Shown: piece by piece, positions 1 to 9,585 of the stretch
How the letters are laid out: each line of letters opens with the position of its first letter
How positions within the stretch are numbered: position 1 is the first letter of the stretch
NCBI RefSeq assembly: GCF_025151995.1
Contig: NZ_CP102290.1
Span: forward strand, 62,001-126,000
Length of the DNA: 64,000 nt
Direction of reading: 5' to 3'
Source of the DNA: Ruminococcus gauvreauii
GTDB lineage: Bacteria; Bacillota; Clostridia; Lachnospirales; Lachnospiraceae
The notes under the pieces: model-generated
What the model was told of the DNA's origin: nothing
Database searches by the model: none
What the model saw: only the letters and a program-made list of their open reading frames with translations
Made by a program: the position numbers and the translations under genes

Positions 1-1470
1 ATATAATGTTGTCCTCTCATCTTCGTCAATGGTGACTAATACTTTCTCAATGTTCTCGTTGATCTGTTCATCATACCAGGAAACAGAGGGATTTCCTTCG
101 GATTGATAGAACAGACTGGAAAGGAAACCATGAGGATTCCAGGAATCTTCATAAGTACGATAAATGATCATATCGTAATCTCTTGTCGACCAGATTGCAT
201 CATAATAGGATGCCGACTCCATCTGAACCAGCTCAACCTCGATTCCAACCTTTGCATATTCAGACTGCAGATATTCGCAAATTGTCTTCCAGTTTGCAAA
301 TTCCTCTGTCTGGAATACCAGTCGGAATGACAGTTTTTCTCCGTCTTTCTCCACGATGCCGTCTCCGTTTGTATCTTCGTACCCTGCATCTTTTAAAAGT
401 TCCGCCGCTTTTTCTGTATCATATGCATAACCAGGACTGTTCTTTTCTGTCACATATGGTGTATTCGGGGTAAAAAGACCGGTTGCGGCTGTGCCCGCTC
501 CATCCAGCAGGTCATTTACAAGCCCTTCCTGATTGGTGGCATAATTCAATGCCTGGCGAACTCTCTGATCCTGAAGCGCTTTATTTTCATAATTGAGAAT
601 CAGATAAAAACTCTGTGTACCATTGGCCTTTAGTATTTCCAGATTCTCATCATTTTCTATTACTGATTTATTTTCCACCGGTGTATCACCGATCGTAATA
701 TCCGCTTCACCGCTCTGCATGGCCATGGTTCTTGCCTGTCCGTCTTCTACCAGTTTCAGGATGACTTTATCTACTTTCGGTGCTTCTCCGTAATAATAGG
801 GGTTGGGAACCAGTACCACTTCCTGGTTGGTTTTATAGTTCTCAACCATCCACTGCCCGGCTCCGATCATCTCTTTAAAATCTCCTTCTTCATCTACTGC
901 ATTTTCACTCAGCATACGATAAGGACGTGGGTACGTAAATTCGATCAGACAGGGATATGCTACTTTGTCAAAAATAAAAGTAACGGTATAGTCATCAATT
1001 TTTTTTACATCCAGCAGCGTTGCAGAAAATACCTGCTGTTCCGTCCAGCGGGAATAATTAAACAGTACACTGTCTGCATTAAAATCTGTACCGTCAGAAT
1101 ATTTTGCATCTTCTCTCAAATGAAAGGTGTATTCTTTTCCGTCCTCGCTGATCTCCCATGATTTAGCCAGCGCCGGCTCAATTTCGCCGCCGGATCCATA
1201 TTTGACCAGCGGTTCATAGACCATTTCCAGCAGTCGGAAATCTTCGTCACAGCTTGAGATCGTATCAGCATCCTCCGGTGTTATATCACTGGAAATCAGG
1301 GCTGTTACCACCTTTTCTTCTGCCGATGTCGTTTCACCGTCCTCCTGTGCCGCCTCTATGCTGCCGGATTCCTGGGAAGTACTCATATCACCTCCTGAAC
1401 TGCATCCTGTAAGGAACAGTACCGAGCTTATAACTGCTGTCACAAATAGTCTGCTTGCTTTTTTTCTCAT
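1..1470 (-). CDS. ABC transporter substrate-binding lipoprotein, Nik/Opp family 5 (3' end outside window)
   Basis: Extracytoplasmic binding protein of the nickel/peptide family (SBP_bac_5). Translation from the ATG at 1468-1470 gives a lipoprotein signal ending in the lipobox LTGC (Cys about residue 22), a Ser/Glu/Gln-rich linker, then family hallmarks such as YEPLVKYG, EPALAKSWEIS and FHLREDAKYSDGT. About 490 residues are visible and the frame stays open to base 1. Family members are usually 500-550 aa, so only the C-terminus is missing. It is the last visible gene of the riboswitch-controlled operon and follows its own ATPases by 18 bp, as expected for a lipoprotein anchoring ligand next to permeases 4091-5026 and 3221-4081. 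Ligand is not readable from sequence; cobalamin control points to cobalt, nickel, corrinoid or a metallophore. Confidence 0.9.
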   Translation of the reverse strand, partial: MRKKASRLFVTAVISSVLFLTGCSSGGDMSTSQESGSIEAAQEDGETTSAEEKVVTALISSDITPEDADTISSCDEDFRLLEMVYEPLVKYGSGGEIEPALAKSWEISEDGKEYTFHLREDAKYSDGTDFNADSVLFNYSRWTEQQVFSATLLDVKKIDDYTVTFIFDKVAYPCLIEFTYPRPYRMLSENAVDEEGDFKEMIGAGQWMVENYKTNQEVVLVPNPYYYGEAPKVDKVILKLVEDGQARTMAMQSGEADITIGDTPVENKSVIENDENLEILKANGTQSFYLILNYENKALQDQRVRQALNYATNQEGLVNDLLDGAGTAATGLFTPNTPYVTEKNSPGYAYDTEKAAELLKDAGYEDTNGDGIVEKDGEKLSFRLVFQTEEFANWKTICEYLQSEYAKVGIEVELVQMESASYYDAIWSTRDYDMIIYRTYEDSWNPHGFLSSLFYQSEGNPSVSWYDEQINENIEKVLVTIDEDERTTLY

Positions 1471-1488
1471 CGTTTTGTCTCTCCTTTT

Positions 1489-2436
1489 TTATGTATGATA
1501 ACAGTGACAGGCGACATCATGTCCTTTTGCCGCTTCCCTGAGTAAGGGCTGAACTTCTTTGCACACTTCTTTACGATAGGGGCACCTGTTTTGGAAACTG
1601 CAGCCTTTTACATCATTTTGTACAGCTGCCGGCCGTGCACCATTTGGAATTCCAATCTTTCTTTCTCTTGGATCTGTTGCCGGAATCGACTGGAACAACA
1701 GCTTCGTATATGGGTGAAGTGCCGTTTTTTCGATCTGTTCCGTCTGAGCGATCTGCTCCACAATTTTCCCCTGATACATGATAGCTACAGCATCACATAC
1801 ATAGGGGACATTGGACAGATCATGCGTAATCAAAAGATAAGTAATACCGAATTCCTGACCCATATCCCGCAACAAAGTTAAGATTTGTTTTCGTATGGAA
1901 AAGTCCAGACTTGAGACTGGTTCGTCACAGATTACCATTTTCGGATGGAGCACGAGTGCCCTCGCAATATTGGCTCTCTGACATTGTCCACCGCTGATCT
2001 GGCTGGCATAGCTGTTTCTAAAGGACGGATCCAGACCGACTTTTTCCAGTACTTCCTCTATAGCTTCGCTGTACTCTGCCTTTGACAGCGAGACGTAGTT
2101 TTTCAACACTTCATAAATACTCTCGCCAATCGTATACCCCGGGTCAAATACTCCGCTGCTGCTTTGGAATATCATCTGCATATCCCTGCGCAGTCTGCGG
2201 ATTTCTTTTTCCTTCAGATTTTGAATTTCTTTTCCCATAAAAGAAATTGTTCCTGAAGATACCTTTTCAAGTCCTACTGCCAATTTTCCAAAAGTTGTTT
2301 TTCCGCTTCCGCTTTCACCAATCAGTGCCAGTGATTTTCCTTTGATAAGCTTGAGCGAGACACCGTCGACGGCTCTGATTGAATCTGTTTTGCCGTAAAT
2401 TTTTTTCACTTCGTCAGCCGACAATATAGTTTTCAT
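1489..2436 (-). CDS. Nik/Opp-type ABC importer ATPase (NikE/OppF-like)
   Basis: Second nucleotide-binding subunit of the importer, 315 aa. Walker A GESGSGKTT near residue 40, ABC signature ISGGQCQR near 168, Walker B MVICDEPVSSLD. The C-terminus carries the oligopeptide/dipeptide transporter extension with four Cys residues in the pattern CSFQNRCPYRKEVC, which in OppD/OppF relatives binds a 4Fe-4S cluster. Start is the ATG preceded by AAAGGAGA. It lies 12 bp downstream of the paired ATPase and 18 bp upstream of the binding protein. Probably couples ATP hydrolysis to import of the same ligand. Confidence 0.9.
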   Translation of the reverse strand: MKTILSADEVKKIYGKTDSIRAVDGVSLKLIKGKSLALIGESGSGKTTFGKLAVGLEKVSSGTISFMGKEIQNLKEKEIRRLRRDMQMIFQSSSGVFDPGYTIGESIYEVLKNYVSLSKAEYSEAIEEVLEKVGLDPSFRNSYASQISGGQCQRANIARALVLHPKMVICDEPVSSLDFSIRKQILTLLRDMGQEFGITYLLITHDLSNVPYVCDAVAIMYQGKIVEQIAQTEQIEKTALHPYTKLLFQSIPATDPRERKIGIPNGARPAAVQNDVKGCSFQNRCPYRKEVCKEVQPLLREAAKGHDVACHCYHT

Positions 2437-2448
2437 GTTTTGTCTCCT

Positions 2449-3240
2449 TTATAGGATTGCATTCAGCAGCTGTTTTGTATAATGATGTTTTGGATGGTGA
2501 AATACAGTATCCACATCGGCATCTTCTACAATTTCACCATCCTGCATGATATAAACATAATCTGCAATCTCCGCAACAACTCCAAGATCATGGGTAATAA
2601 ATAAAACGCCCACGTTCTCTTTTTTGCTCATCTGGTATATTTCCGAAAGAATCTGTCTCTGAACCGTCACATCCAGAGCTGTTGTCGGTTCATCTGCAAT
2701 CAAAAATGTAGGATGAAGTGCCATGGCGATGGCAATCATCACACGCTGACACATCCCTCCGCTTAACTCAAAAGGGTATTTATTCATCAACTGCTCTGGA
2801 TTTTGCAGGTCCACTGCCTCCAGGTACGATACCGATTTTTCAAAAGCTTCTTTCCTGTTTATCTTATAGTGGCACAAAAGCCCTTCTGACATCTGATTTC
2901 CCACAGTATACAATGGACTTAACGAGGCAAGCGGATCCTGGAAAATCATACCCATCAGGGTGCCGTTTAGCTTCTGGCGCTGTTTTTGGGAAAGATCTTT
3001 GAAAAGGATATCACCGGTCCGTATATCGCCCTTTACAACCTTGCCATTGGCAGGCAGCAAATCCATAATGGCAAGGGAGGTGACTGATTTTCCACTTCCG
3101 CTCTCCCCCACCAGTGCTGTGATCTTCCCTCTTTGTACTTCCAGACTGACTCCGTTTAATGCGCGAACCACACCTTCTGAGGTGTAAAATTCAACATGCA
3201 GATCAGTGACGGTTAGCCGATCATTTTGCTGACATTCCAT
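2449..3240 (-). CDS. Nik/Opp-type ABC importer ATPase (NikD/OppD-like)
   Basis: First nucleotide-binding subunit, 263 aa. Walker A GESGSGKSV near residue 45, Q-loop MIFQDP, signature LSGGMCQRV, Walker B FLIADEPTTALD and switch histidine FITHDLG. It lacks the long Cys-containing C-terminal extension of its partner, so it is on the short side for OppD and closer to NikD. The ATG lies inside the end of the upstream permease gene (20 bp overlap), with GGAGATGGG as ribosome binding site, so translation is coupled. Confidence 0.9.
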   Translation of the reverse strand: MECQQNDRLTVTDLHVEFYTSEGVVRALNGVSLEVQRGKITALVGESGSGKSVTSLAIMDLLPANGKVVKGDIRTGDILFKDLSQKQRQKLNGTLMGMIFQDPLASLSPLYTVGNQMSEGLLCHYKINRKEAFEKSVSYLEAVDLQNPEQLMNKYPFELSGGMCQRVMIAIAMALHPTFLIADEPTTALDVTVQRQILSEIYQMSKKENVGVLFITHDLGVVAEIADYVYIMQDGEIVEDADVDTVFHHPKHHYTKQLLNAIL

Positions 3241-4081
3241 TTTTCATCCCATCTCCTAACAAATTAAAGGCCATTACTACAATTACAATCACAATTCCCG
3301 GGTACATCATCAGGCGGGGATATGTCTGAATAAAACTTTGACTGTCACTTAGCATGATCCCCCACTCCGGTACAGGCGGCTGTACGCCCAGCCCGATAAA
3401 GGAAAACCCGGCGATCGCCAGGATAATCGAACCAATTTCAATCGTCGCCAGCGCGATGATTGAGGGCGAAATATTTTTTAATACATGTTTAAAAATAATC
3501 TGTCCGTGGCTGCATCCCCCTGCTTTTAATGCCAGCATATAATTCTGTTCTTTGACTTGCATCGTCAAAGCCCTCGTAAGCCTTGCATAGGCAGCCCAGT
3601 ATACACAGGACATGGCGATTACCAGATTTCTTCCGCTGGCGCCCAGAGTGCCGGCAATCGCAAGTGCAACGATAAAGCTGGGCATCGCCATAAAGATATC
3701 TATGATCCGCATCATAAACAGATCCAGTTTTCCGCCCACATATCCGGAAATAAGACCAACAGGCACTCCGATCAGCAGCGTCAACAGCAGCACAATACCG
3801 CTGTACAGCAGAGAATATCTGCTTCCCCATATCAGCCGGGAAAGGATACAGCGTCCCAGCTGATCCGTTCCCAGCAGGTAGCTGCGGCTGGGCCCTTCCA
3901 GTTTATGGGCAACATCCACCAGTAAGGGATTATTAGGTGCGAGGACAGGTGCAAAGACAGCGACAACGATAAATAGCAGAACAATGATCAGCCCAACCTT
4001 GGTTTTGCCCTGCCGAAATATCTGTTTCCATCTGGTATTGGATAACCCTTGATTTTCCAGCTCTTTTGCTCGTTTTTTCAT
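3221..4081 (-). CDS. Nik/Opp-type ABC importer permease (NikC/OppC-like)
   Basis: Inner-membrane permease of the BPD_transp_1 family, 286 aa. The N-terminal tail (residues 1-30) is charged, TM1 is about residues 32-50, followed by the OppC-type segment GPSRSYLLGTDQLGRC and four or five further helices. The coupling EAA loop is visible as AKAGGCSHGQIIFKHVLKN near residues 187-205. It follows the other permease by 9 bp with an AGGAGG ribosome binding site, and its 3' end overlaps the ATPase gene. The two permeases together form the membrane channel. Confidence 0.9.
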   Translation of the reverse strand: MKKRAKELENQGLSNTRWKQIFRQGKTKVGLIIVLLFIVVAVFAPVLAPNNPLLVDVAHKLEGPSRSYLLGTDQLGRCILSRLIWGSRYSLLYSGIVLLLTLLIGVPVGLISGYVGGKLDLFMMRIIDIFMAMPSFIVALAIAGTLGASGRNLVIAMSCVYWAAYARLTRALTMQVKEQNYMLALKAGGCSHGQIIFKHVLKNISPSIIALATIEIGSIILAIAGFSFIGLGVQPPVPEWGIMLSDSQSFIQTYPRLMMYPGIVIVIVVMAFNLLGDGMKNGMSAK

Positions 4082-4090
4082 AACAACCTC

Positions 4091-5026
4091 CTATTCCAGC
4101 TGAATTCTGGCATCAATCGCTGAATACAGGATATCGATCAGAAGATTGAGCACCACCACAAAACAGGTGATGACCAGAATAAAACACTGAAGCACCGGCA
4201 GATCTTTTGTATAGACAGCTTCAAGCGCCAGCTTTCCAATTCCCTGGATAGAATAGATCGATTCTATCACTGCTGATCCGCACAGAAGACTGACACACAT
4301 GCTGCTCATCTGTGTAATTACAGGCAGGATTGCGTTCTTCAGTCCATGCTTCATTACAATTTTAAAACCTGATAACCCTTTGGCGCGGCAAGCACGGATA
4401 TAATCTTTTTTTAATACATCACTCAAATTTGTTCTCATCAGACGAATTACCACACCAAAGTAGCCGATGTCCAGCGTGACCGCTGCCAAAATAGGAACAT
4501 CCGTCCCGCCGATGATTGGAATCAGCTTTAATTTCACTCCAAAAAGGTAAAGCAGCATCAGCCCCAGCCAGAAAGACGGCATGGAGACACTGAAAAAGGA
4601 AAACACCTGCAATAGTTTGTCGATCCAGGAATGTTCCCACACTGCCGATATAATTCCAAGCGGAATTGCTGCCAGCAACAGGAGCAGAAACGCTGTCACT
4701 GCCAGTTTCAGTGTAGCCGGAAACCGTTTTGCCAGTTCTTCCACCGCAGACTTCTGGGTCTGATAGGAAGTCCCAAAATCCCCGTGCAGCACATTTCCCA
4801 GCCACCTAACATATTGTCTGCAGATTGGCTGGTCCAGACCATTTTCATGGCGTACCTGTTCAATCTCAGTCTGGGTGGGGTGACCATAGATCTGTTCTGC
4901 CAGGACCCTTGCCGCATCACCTGATGACAGTGTACTCAATCCAAACACCAATATGGACATCACCAGTACAATCGGCAACAGTATCAACAATCTTTTCACC
5001 ACATATTTCAGCACATTATTCACCAC
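4091..5026 (-). CDS. Nik/Opp-type ABC importer permease (NikB/OppB-like), GTG start
   Basis: First permease of the importer, 311 aa, with TM1 at about residues 12-32. The family N-terminal pattern around residues 60-90 (ENGLDQPICRQYVRWLGNVLHGDFG) is typical of OppB/NikB. The EAA loop is seen as RACRAKGLSGFKIVMKHGLKN. The start is probably one of two adjacent GTG codons at 5021-5026 after GGTAAGGGTGG. It overlaps the stop of the upstream exporter-type ABC gene (11 bp), which ties the importer and the two preceding ABC half-transporters into one translationally coupled unit. Confidence 0.88.
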   Translation of the reverse strand: MVNNVLKYVVKRLLILLPIVLVMSILVFGLSTLSSGDAARVLAEQIYGHPTQTEIEQVRHENGLDQPICRQYVRWLGNVLHGDFGTSYQTQKSAVEELAKRFPATLKLAVTAFLLLLLAAIPLGIISAVWEHSWIDKLLQVFSFFSVSMPSFWLGLMLLYLFGVKLKLIPIIGGTDVPILAAVTLDIGYFGVVIRLMRTNLSDVLKKDYIRACRAKGLSGFKIVMKHGLKNAILPVITQMSSMCVSLLCGSAVIESIYSIQGIGKLALEAVYTKDLPVLQCFILVITCFVVVLNLLIDILYSAIDARIQLE

Positions 5027-6773
5027 CCTTACCGCTGCGGCTGATCTGAGCTGAAATCAGCTCCCTGAATAACCCCTGCACTTGGGCCAGCTCCTTATAG
5101 GTACCCGTCTGAACCACGTGACCGCTTTTTAGAACTACAATTTTATCTGCCGACCGGATCGTGGAAAGACGATGGGCTACAATAATAGTGGTCTTTCTGG
5201 AGCTTGATATTCTGATGGACTCCTGAATCTCTTTCTCATTTTCTGTATCCAAATTGGACACTGCCTCATCCAGGATCAGTATGGGCGAACTTTTTAACAA
5301 AGCCCTTGCTATGGCAATCCTTTGCCGCTGGCCGCCTGACAGCTTCAATCCGCTCTCACCGGCTATCGTATCGTATCCTTTGGGCAGCTCCATGATGAAC
5401 TCATGGGCAAGTGCCATCCTGGCAGCCTGCTCTACCTCATCATCCGTAGCCTCCGGTTTCCCGAGCCGGATGTTTTCACGAATTGTATCCCGAAACAGAT
5501 ACACATCCTGAAGCACAACGGATGTCAGCTCCCTTAAATTCTTAAGAGTCATATCCCGCAGATCACAGCCTCCGATTTTTATGGAACCTTCTTCTACATC
5601 CCAGTAACGAAGAAGCAGATTCATACACGTACTTTTTCCCGCTCCGGAAGCTCCCACAAGGGCAACCGTCTCACCCGGGTTGACGGTAAAACTGACATGT
5701 TCCACCGCATTTTCAAGATCTTCCTGATAGCGAAACGACACGCGATCGTATGTCACAATTGGTGACAGCCCGTCAGTATCTACTTCTTTGCCGCAGTCCT
5801 TCACTTGGGGTTCAGCTTCCAATACACGGTAGACACGATCCGCTGCTGCGAAGATCAGCCCAAAGTTTCTCGCCGTATTACACACTTCCACAACGGGTCC
5901 CAGAACCATACCGGAAAGTATTACCACCACCGGATACCAGGCAAAACCAATCTTTCCATTCAGCACCAGTCCTGCCGCTACAGCCGTTATGCACAGCATG
6001 GAGACTCCCAGGACTCCCTGAAGCAGGGCACCCTCTGTTCCCAGACGTTTGCCGTAGACAAGCTGACTTGCATAAAATCGGCTCATATAGGCTTCATTTT
6101 TCTTCTGATAAGCTTTCAGGTAATTCAAAGAAAGAATCTCCTTCATACCCTGAACACCTTCCATGGTAACCGCATTGGCATCTCCCAGCTGTTCTCTTAC
6201 CTGTCTCCCCTGGGTATCCGCCTTCTTTTTCATCCAGACCGGAATCCAAACAAGGATGATCAAAAAGAAGATCAGCAGCAGCGGCAGTACTGGATAAAGA
6301 AAGCCCAGGCAGACCATCAGCACCAGCGGCGCAATCACCGCCACCAGAATGCTTCCGAATGAATGGGCAAAAAACCACTCCAGCAATTCCACATCACTCA
6401 TCAACGTGGAGGCGAGCTGTCCAGAACGCATATTCAGTAAAATCGCAGGCGAGACCCGTTCAATAGCATTAAACAATCTGATCCTGAAATCTGCCAGAAC
6501 CTTAAAAGCCACATCATGGGCCAGCCACATCTCTATAAAATAGAAGAAAACCCTTGCCGCGACGATAGCAGCGAGCAGGGCCGCCATCGCCGGCATACGT
6601 TCCAGCAGCTTTCCTTCAATCGCAAGCCCTGTCAGGTACGCACAGACTGCCGACACTGCAACGATAGATAGCTGGTGTCCCACACCGCTTGCGACAGCTC
6701 CCGCAATTCTGGCTCTGTATGGTTTCAACCTTTTGGAAAGTCGTAATACATTTTGAATTCTTGTTTTTTCCAT
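5016..6773 (-). CDS. Exporter-fold ABC half-transporter (TMD-NBD fusion), YbtP/IrtA-like partner
   Basis: About 585 aa. An N-terminal six-helix ABC_membrane domain (residues 20-300) is fused to a nucleotide-binding domain. Walker A GASGAGKST, signature LSGGQRQR, Walker B ILILDEAVSN and the H-loop AHRLST are all intact. The ATG at 6771-6773 with AAAAAGGA upstream is preferred over an ATG 27 bp earlier inside the previous gene's end. It forms a heterodimer candidate with the product of 6787-8517. Exporter-fold dimers next to metal or siderophore genes can import metallophores (the YbtPQ and IrtAB type), so direction cannot be assumed. Drug export is the alternative reading. Confidence 0.85.
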   Translation of the reverse strand: MEKTRIQNVLRLSKRLKPYRARIAGAVASGVGHQLSIVAVSAVCAYLTGLAIEGKLLERMPAMAALLAAIVAARVFFYFIEMWLAHDVAFKVLADFRIRLFNAIERVSPAILLNMRSGQLASTLMSDVELLEWFFAHSFGSILVAVIAPLVLMVCLGFLYPVLPLLLIFFLIILVWIPVWMKKKADTQGRQVREQLGDANAVTMEGVQGMKEILSLNYLKAYQKKNEAYMSRFYASQLVYGKRLGTEGALLQGVLGVSMLCITAVAAGLVLNGKIGFAWYPVVVILSGMVLGPVVEVCNTARNFGLIFAAADRVYRVLEAEPQVKDCGKEVDTDGLSPIVTYDRVSFRYQEDLENAVEHVSFTVNPGETVALVGASGAGKSTCMNLLLRYWDVEEGSIKIGGCDLRDMTLKNLRELTSVVLQDVYLFRDTIRENIRLGKPEATDDEVEQAARMALAHEFIMELPKGYDTIAGESGLKLSGGQRQRIAIARALLKSSPILILDEAVSNLDTENEKEIQESIRISSSRKTTIIVAHRLSTIRSADKIVVLKSGHVVQTGTYKELAQVQGLFRELISAQISRSGKGGE

Positions 6774-6786
6774 TTGTTGTTCCTTT

Positions 6787-8517
6787 TTACTTTTCTGCAT
6801 ATTTCTGTGCCTTTATGAGTCCCTGATAGGTACTGTTATGTTCCAGTAACTCCTGGTGAGTTCCCCATCCTGCCAGTTTTCCATGATCCAGCACATAGAT
6901 CCTGTCTGCATGCTCAATGGTAGAAAGCCTGTGAGCAATTACAATGGTCGTCTTATGTTTCATACACCGATTCAGGGCTTCCTGTATCAATGACTCATGA
7001 ATCATATCAACACTGGACGTAGCCTCATCCAAAATCAGGATTGGTGCGTCTTTGAGAATTGCCCGGGCTATGGAAACCCGCTGACGTTCTCCGCCGGAAA
7101 GCGTAGCGCCTCTCTCTCCCACAATCGTGTCATATCCGTCAGGAAGTTCCATGATGAATTCGTGGGCATTCGCCGTTTTTGCCGCTTTTATCATCGCCTC
7201 ATCGGAGGCTTCTGGATTTGCCATCTTGATATTTTCTCTGATCGTTCCATAAAACAGATAGGATTCCTGGAACACCACCGCAATTTTGCTGCGCAGAAAC
7301 TCGATGGAAAAATCCCGAAGATCCATTCCGTCCAGAATAATACTGCCGGAGGAAACATCATAAAAACGAAGCAGAAGGTTCACAATTGTAGACTTTCCGG
7401 AACCCGATTTTCCCACAATGGCTGTAATCTTTCCTGAGTCAAACTGCAAATCAATATTCTCCAGTACATCTGCGGAACTCTTATCGTAATGAAAGAATAC
7501 CTGATTCATGGAAATCTCCGGGAGCTTCCCGGTGAGCTGATTCGGACCTTTTCCATCCTTCAATGCGACCGGTTCATCCAGCACCGCAAACAGCTCTTCT
7601 GCAACGGAGAGTCCCAGATAACTGCTGTGCCAGTATGTATTCATATCATTCAGGGGCTTCATACATTCACCTGCCAGGAACAGAATGATCAGGAGACTTC
7701 CATAGGATAGCTTTCCCTGAGCCATGTGATACGCTGCAATGGCGATGCTGGCTGCCGTTCCGATGGCCGTACACGTAACGATCACTGCTGAGTCAGACAG
7801 GGAAATTCCCAGATTTTTCATGGATTCTCCTGCAAATCCCCAGGCACGCTCCGCCAGCTTCTTTCCTTCCCGTTTGCTGACTCCCATGGATTTCAGCGTA
7901 TTCATACCCTGCATGCTGTCGATATACTGAGCATTCAGATCTGCATAATCCTGCCAGTATTCAATCATAACTTTAGATACTGCCGGCATGAATAAATGGG
8001 GAACTACGATGGCTAAAATCGCCATAATCAAAACAAGAAGCCCTACTGCCCAGTCCAGTGTCCACAGATAAACCGTAGAAAACAGCGTTGTCACAAATAC
8101 CACAACCGTCTGCGGCAGGTACTGGACCAGAAACGCCTCAAAAGACTCGACCCCGTCTGTGATCAGTGACTGCAGGTTTCCCGTCCGTTTGTCGTTTCTA
8201 TAGGACGGTCCCAGCTGCATCAGTTTTACCAGCATCGTATTCCTGATGACCGCCTTTACCTTGGCCGCCATCTTTTTCGCGTATCCTTCCTGATATCGTA
8301 CCAGAAATGACCGGAACAATAATGCCAGCAGGCATATTGCCAGATATCCCAGCACAGCCGACAGCTGCTTTTTATCAAATACAGCTGTGACGCCCTTTGC
8401 AAGGCAAAATGCCTGTATAAAACTGCACGCAACCATGGATAGTCCCAATATGACCTTGACTGCAACATCTCCCGGTATCTTTTTTAGAAATTCAATCAGT
8501 CTTATGTATTTTCCCAT
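6787..8517 (-). CDS. Exporter-fold ABC half-transporter (TMD-NBD fusion), YbtQ/IrtB-like partner
   Basis: 576 aa with six predicted helices (residues 15-300) and a complete nucleotide-binding domain: Walker A GKSGSGKST, Q-loop AVFQESY, signature LSGGERQR, Walker B ILILDEATSS, H-loop AHRLST. It is the upstream half of the pair and ends just before the second half starts. It follows the methyltransferase stop by 9 bp. Placement between a methyltransferase and a Nik-type importer, all behind a cobalamin riboswitch, suggests handling of a metal complex or of the compound that chelates it. That is inference; the protein itself only shows an exporter-fold ABC half. Confidence 0.85.
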   Translation of the reverse strand: MGKYIRLIEFLKKIPGDVAVKVILGLSMVACSFIQAFCLAKGVTAVFDKKQLSAVLGYLAICLLALLFRSFLVRYQEGYAKKMAAKVKAVIRNTMLVKLMQLGPSYRNDKRTGNLQSLITDGVESFEAFLVQYLPQTVVVFVTTLFSTVYLWTLDWAVGLLVLIMAILAIVVPHLFMPAVSKVMIEYWQDYADLNAQYIDSMQGMNTLKSMGVSKREGKKLAERAWGFAGESMKNLGISLSDSAVIVTCTAIGTAASIAIAAYHMAQGKLSYGSLLIILFLAGECMKPLNDMNTYWHSSYLGLSVAEELFAVLDEPVALKDGKGPNQLTGKLPEISMNQVFFHYDKSSADVLENIDLQFDSGKITAIVGKSGSGKSTIVNLLLRFYDVSSGSIILDGMDLRDFSIEFLRSKIAVVFQESYLFYGTIRENIKMANPEASDEAMIKAAKTANAHEFIMELPDGYDTIVGERGATLSGGERQRVSIARAILKDAPILILDEATSSVDMIHESLIQEALNRCMKHKTTIVIAHRLSTIEHADRIYVLDHGKLAGWGTHQELLEHNSTYQGLIKAQKYAEK

Positions 8518-8526
8518 AATCGTCCG

Positions 8527-9276
8527 TTATTTTTCTGCGCCCACCATAAAGGCCGGTGTCAGTTTATTGAGTTCCTTTCCTTTTTCATCCCAGACTTTAT
8601 CGATGATATTCGGCTCCGCAAATACTCTTGCAAATCCCAGTGACATCAGATATTCCAGATCCCACAACGGGCGAACCTTATCACTCATGAAGAGCTGACG
8701 GCTCAGTTCATCTCCTTTCTGTGGATTTGCATGAGCATGTACGTTCCGTCCGTATTTTTCATTAATTCTGGCTTCATTGTCCCGGTATCGTTTTCCAAGT
8801 TCCTCGTCGTACAGATAAAGATACCAGCACGCATCAAATACCAGCAGCCTGCCTCCCGGCTTCAGCACCCGTTTCCACTCCCTGTACGCTTTCTGAGGAT
8901 CCCCCAGGGTCCATGTTATATTTCTGCTGATCACCATATCAAAGGTATTATCCGGAAACTGCAGGTCCTGACAGTCCATCGTCTGCAGTACTGCGTGCTG
9001 TCCCCGGGCTTTTACGTTTTCCTCTGCACAGGAAATCATATTTTCGGTAATATCGATTCCCGTCACCTCATGTCCCTCTTCCCCCAGAATGACCGGAAAA
9101 AATCCCGGACCGCATCCCGCATCCAGAATTTTCAGAGAGCCGCTGCGTGGTACATAATCCCGAATCAGTGCCTTCCACGCCTCGCACTGCGGTCCGTCCA
9201 GTTCCTCCTGAATTCCACGGCTGTAGACCTTCGCCTCACCCTCCCAATAATCTTTGATCTCGCTGTTCAGTTCCAT
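8527..9276 (-). CDS. Class I SAM-dependent methyltransferase
   Basis: 249 aa. Motif I is LDAGCGPGFF near residue 50, the acidic end of strand 2 is GIDITENM, and MDCQDLQFPDNTFDMVISRN fits motifs II and III, so it is a Methyltransf_11/25-type Rossmann methyltransferase. The C-terminal third is less typical, with a stretch near 165-215 rich in Asn/Lys/Arg. The start has AAAAGGAGG at good spacing. It is the first gene after the cobalamin riboswitch and its terminator, so it is the most directly B12-controlled gene. The substrate is unknown; methylation of a chelator or corrinoid precursor, or detoxification of a transported compound, would fit the context. Confidence 0.88.
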   Translation of the reverse strand: MELNSEIKDYWEGEAKVYSRGIQEELDGPQCEAWKALIRDYVPRSGSLKILDAGCGPGFFPVILGEEGHEVTGIDITENMISCAEENVKARGQHAVLQTMDCQDLQFPDNTFDMVISRNITWTLGDPQKAYREWKRVLKPGGRLLVFDACWYLYLYDEELGKRYRDNEARINEKYGRNVHAHANPQKGDELSRQLFMSDKVRPLWDLEYLMSLGFARVFAEPNIIDKVWDEKGKELNKLTPAFMVGAEK

Positions 9277-9313
9277 GTTGTCCTCCTTTTCATCTGGTTG
9301 TCTGTGCTTTAAA

Positions 9314-9340
9314 TAAAAAAAAACGGCCCACTACGGCCGT
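9314..9340 (-). terminator. Intrinsic terminator of the cobalamin riboswitch expression platform
   Basis: On the minus strand a six-base-pair GC-rich stem (ACGGCC and GGCCGT, plus-strand 9323-9328 and 9335-9340) is followed by nine U residues (9314-9322). It lies about 50 nt downstream of the aptamer and 38 nt before the methyltransferase ATG, the usual place for a B12-induced transcription terminator. Confidence 0.85.
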
Positions 9341-9392
9341 AAACACACAAATAACATATGCTCCTTATACACCGTAAGAATCATAACTACTT

Positions 9393-9548
9393 CTGTGCAA
9401 GCAGTTCTCCTGACTTAAGATCATCACATTCTCCCACCTTCCCGGGTAAATACCCAGTGGCACTTTGAAAGAATGCTCCCTAACACAGTGACGGGATCGT
9501 ACCGGATTCTGACCGGTTTCTCTATTAATCCTTTCGGAACTTGCACAG
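9393..9548 (-). promoter_or_regulatory. Cobalamin (adenosylcobalamin) riboswitch aptamer
   Basis: Read on the minus strand, the conserved blocks occur in order: GAAACCGGTCAGAATCCGGT, GATCCCGTCACTGTG, GTGCCACTG, CCGGGAAGGTGGG and AAGTCAGGAGAACTGC. The closing P1 stem is a perfect nine-base pairing between CTGTGCAAG (9540-9548) and CTTGCACAG (9393-9401). This matches the B12-box architecture. Ligand binding is expected to favour the downstream terminator, so the operon should be expressed when cobalamin is scarce. Confidence 0.95.
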
Positions 9549-9585
9549 TTTAACTATAAAATTGTATTAAATTTGCTCTTTTATG

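Noticed and set aside
5750..6362. Overlapping plus-strand open frames inside the exporter-fold ABC gene
   Set aside because: They are antisense to conserved transmembrane and NBD coding sequence and lack start signals.
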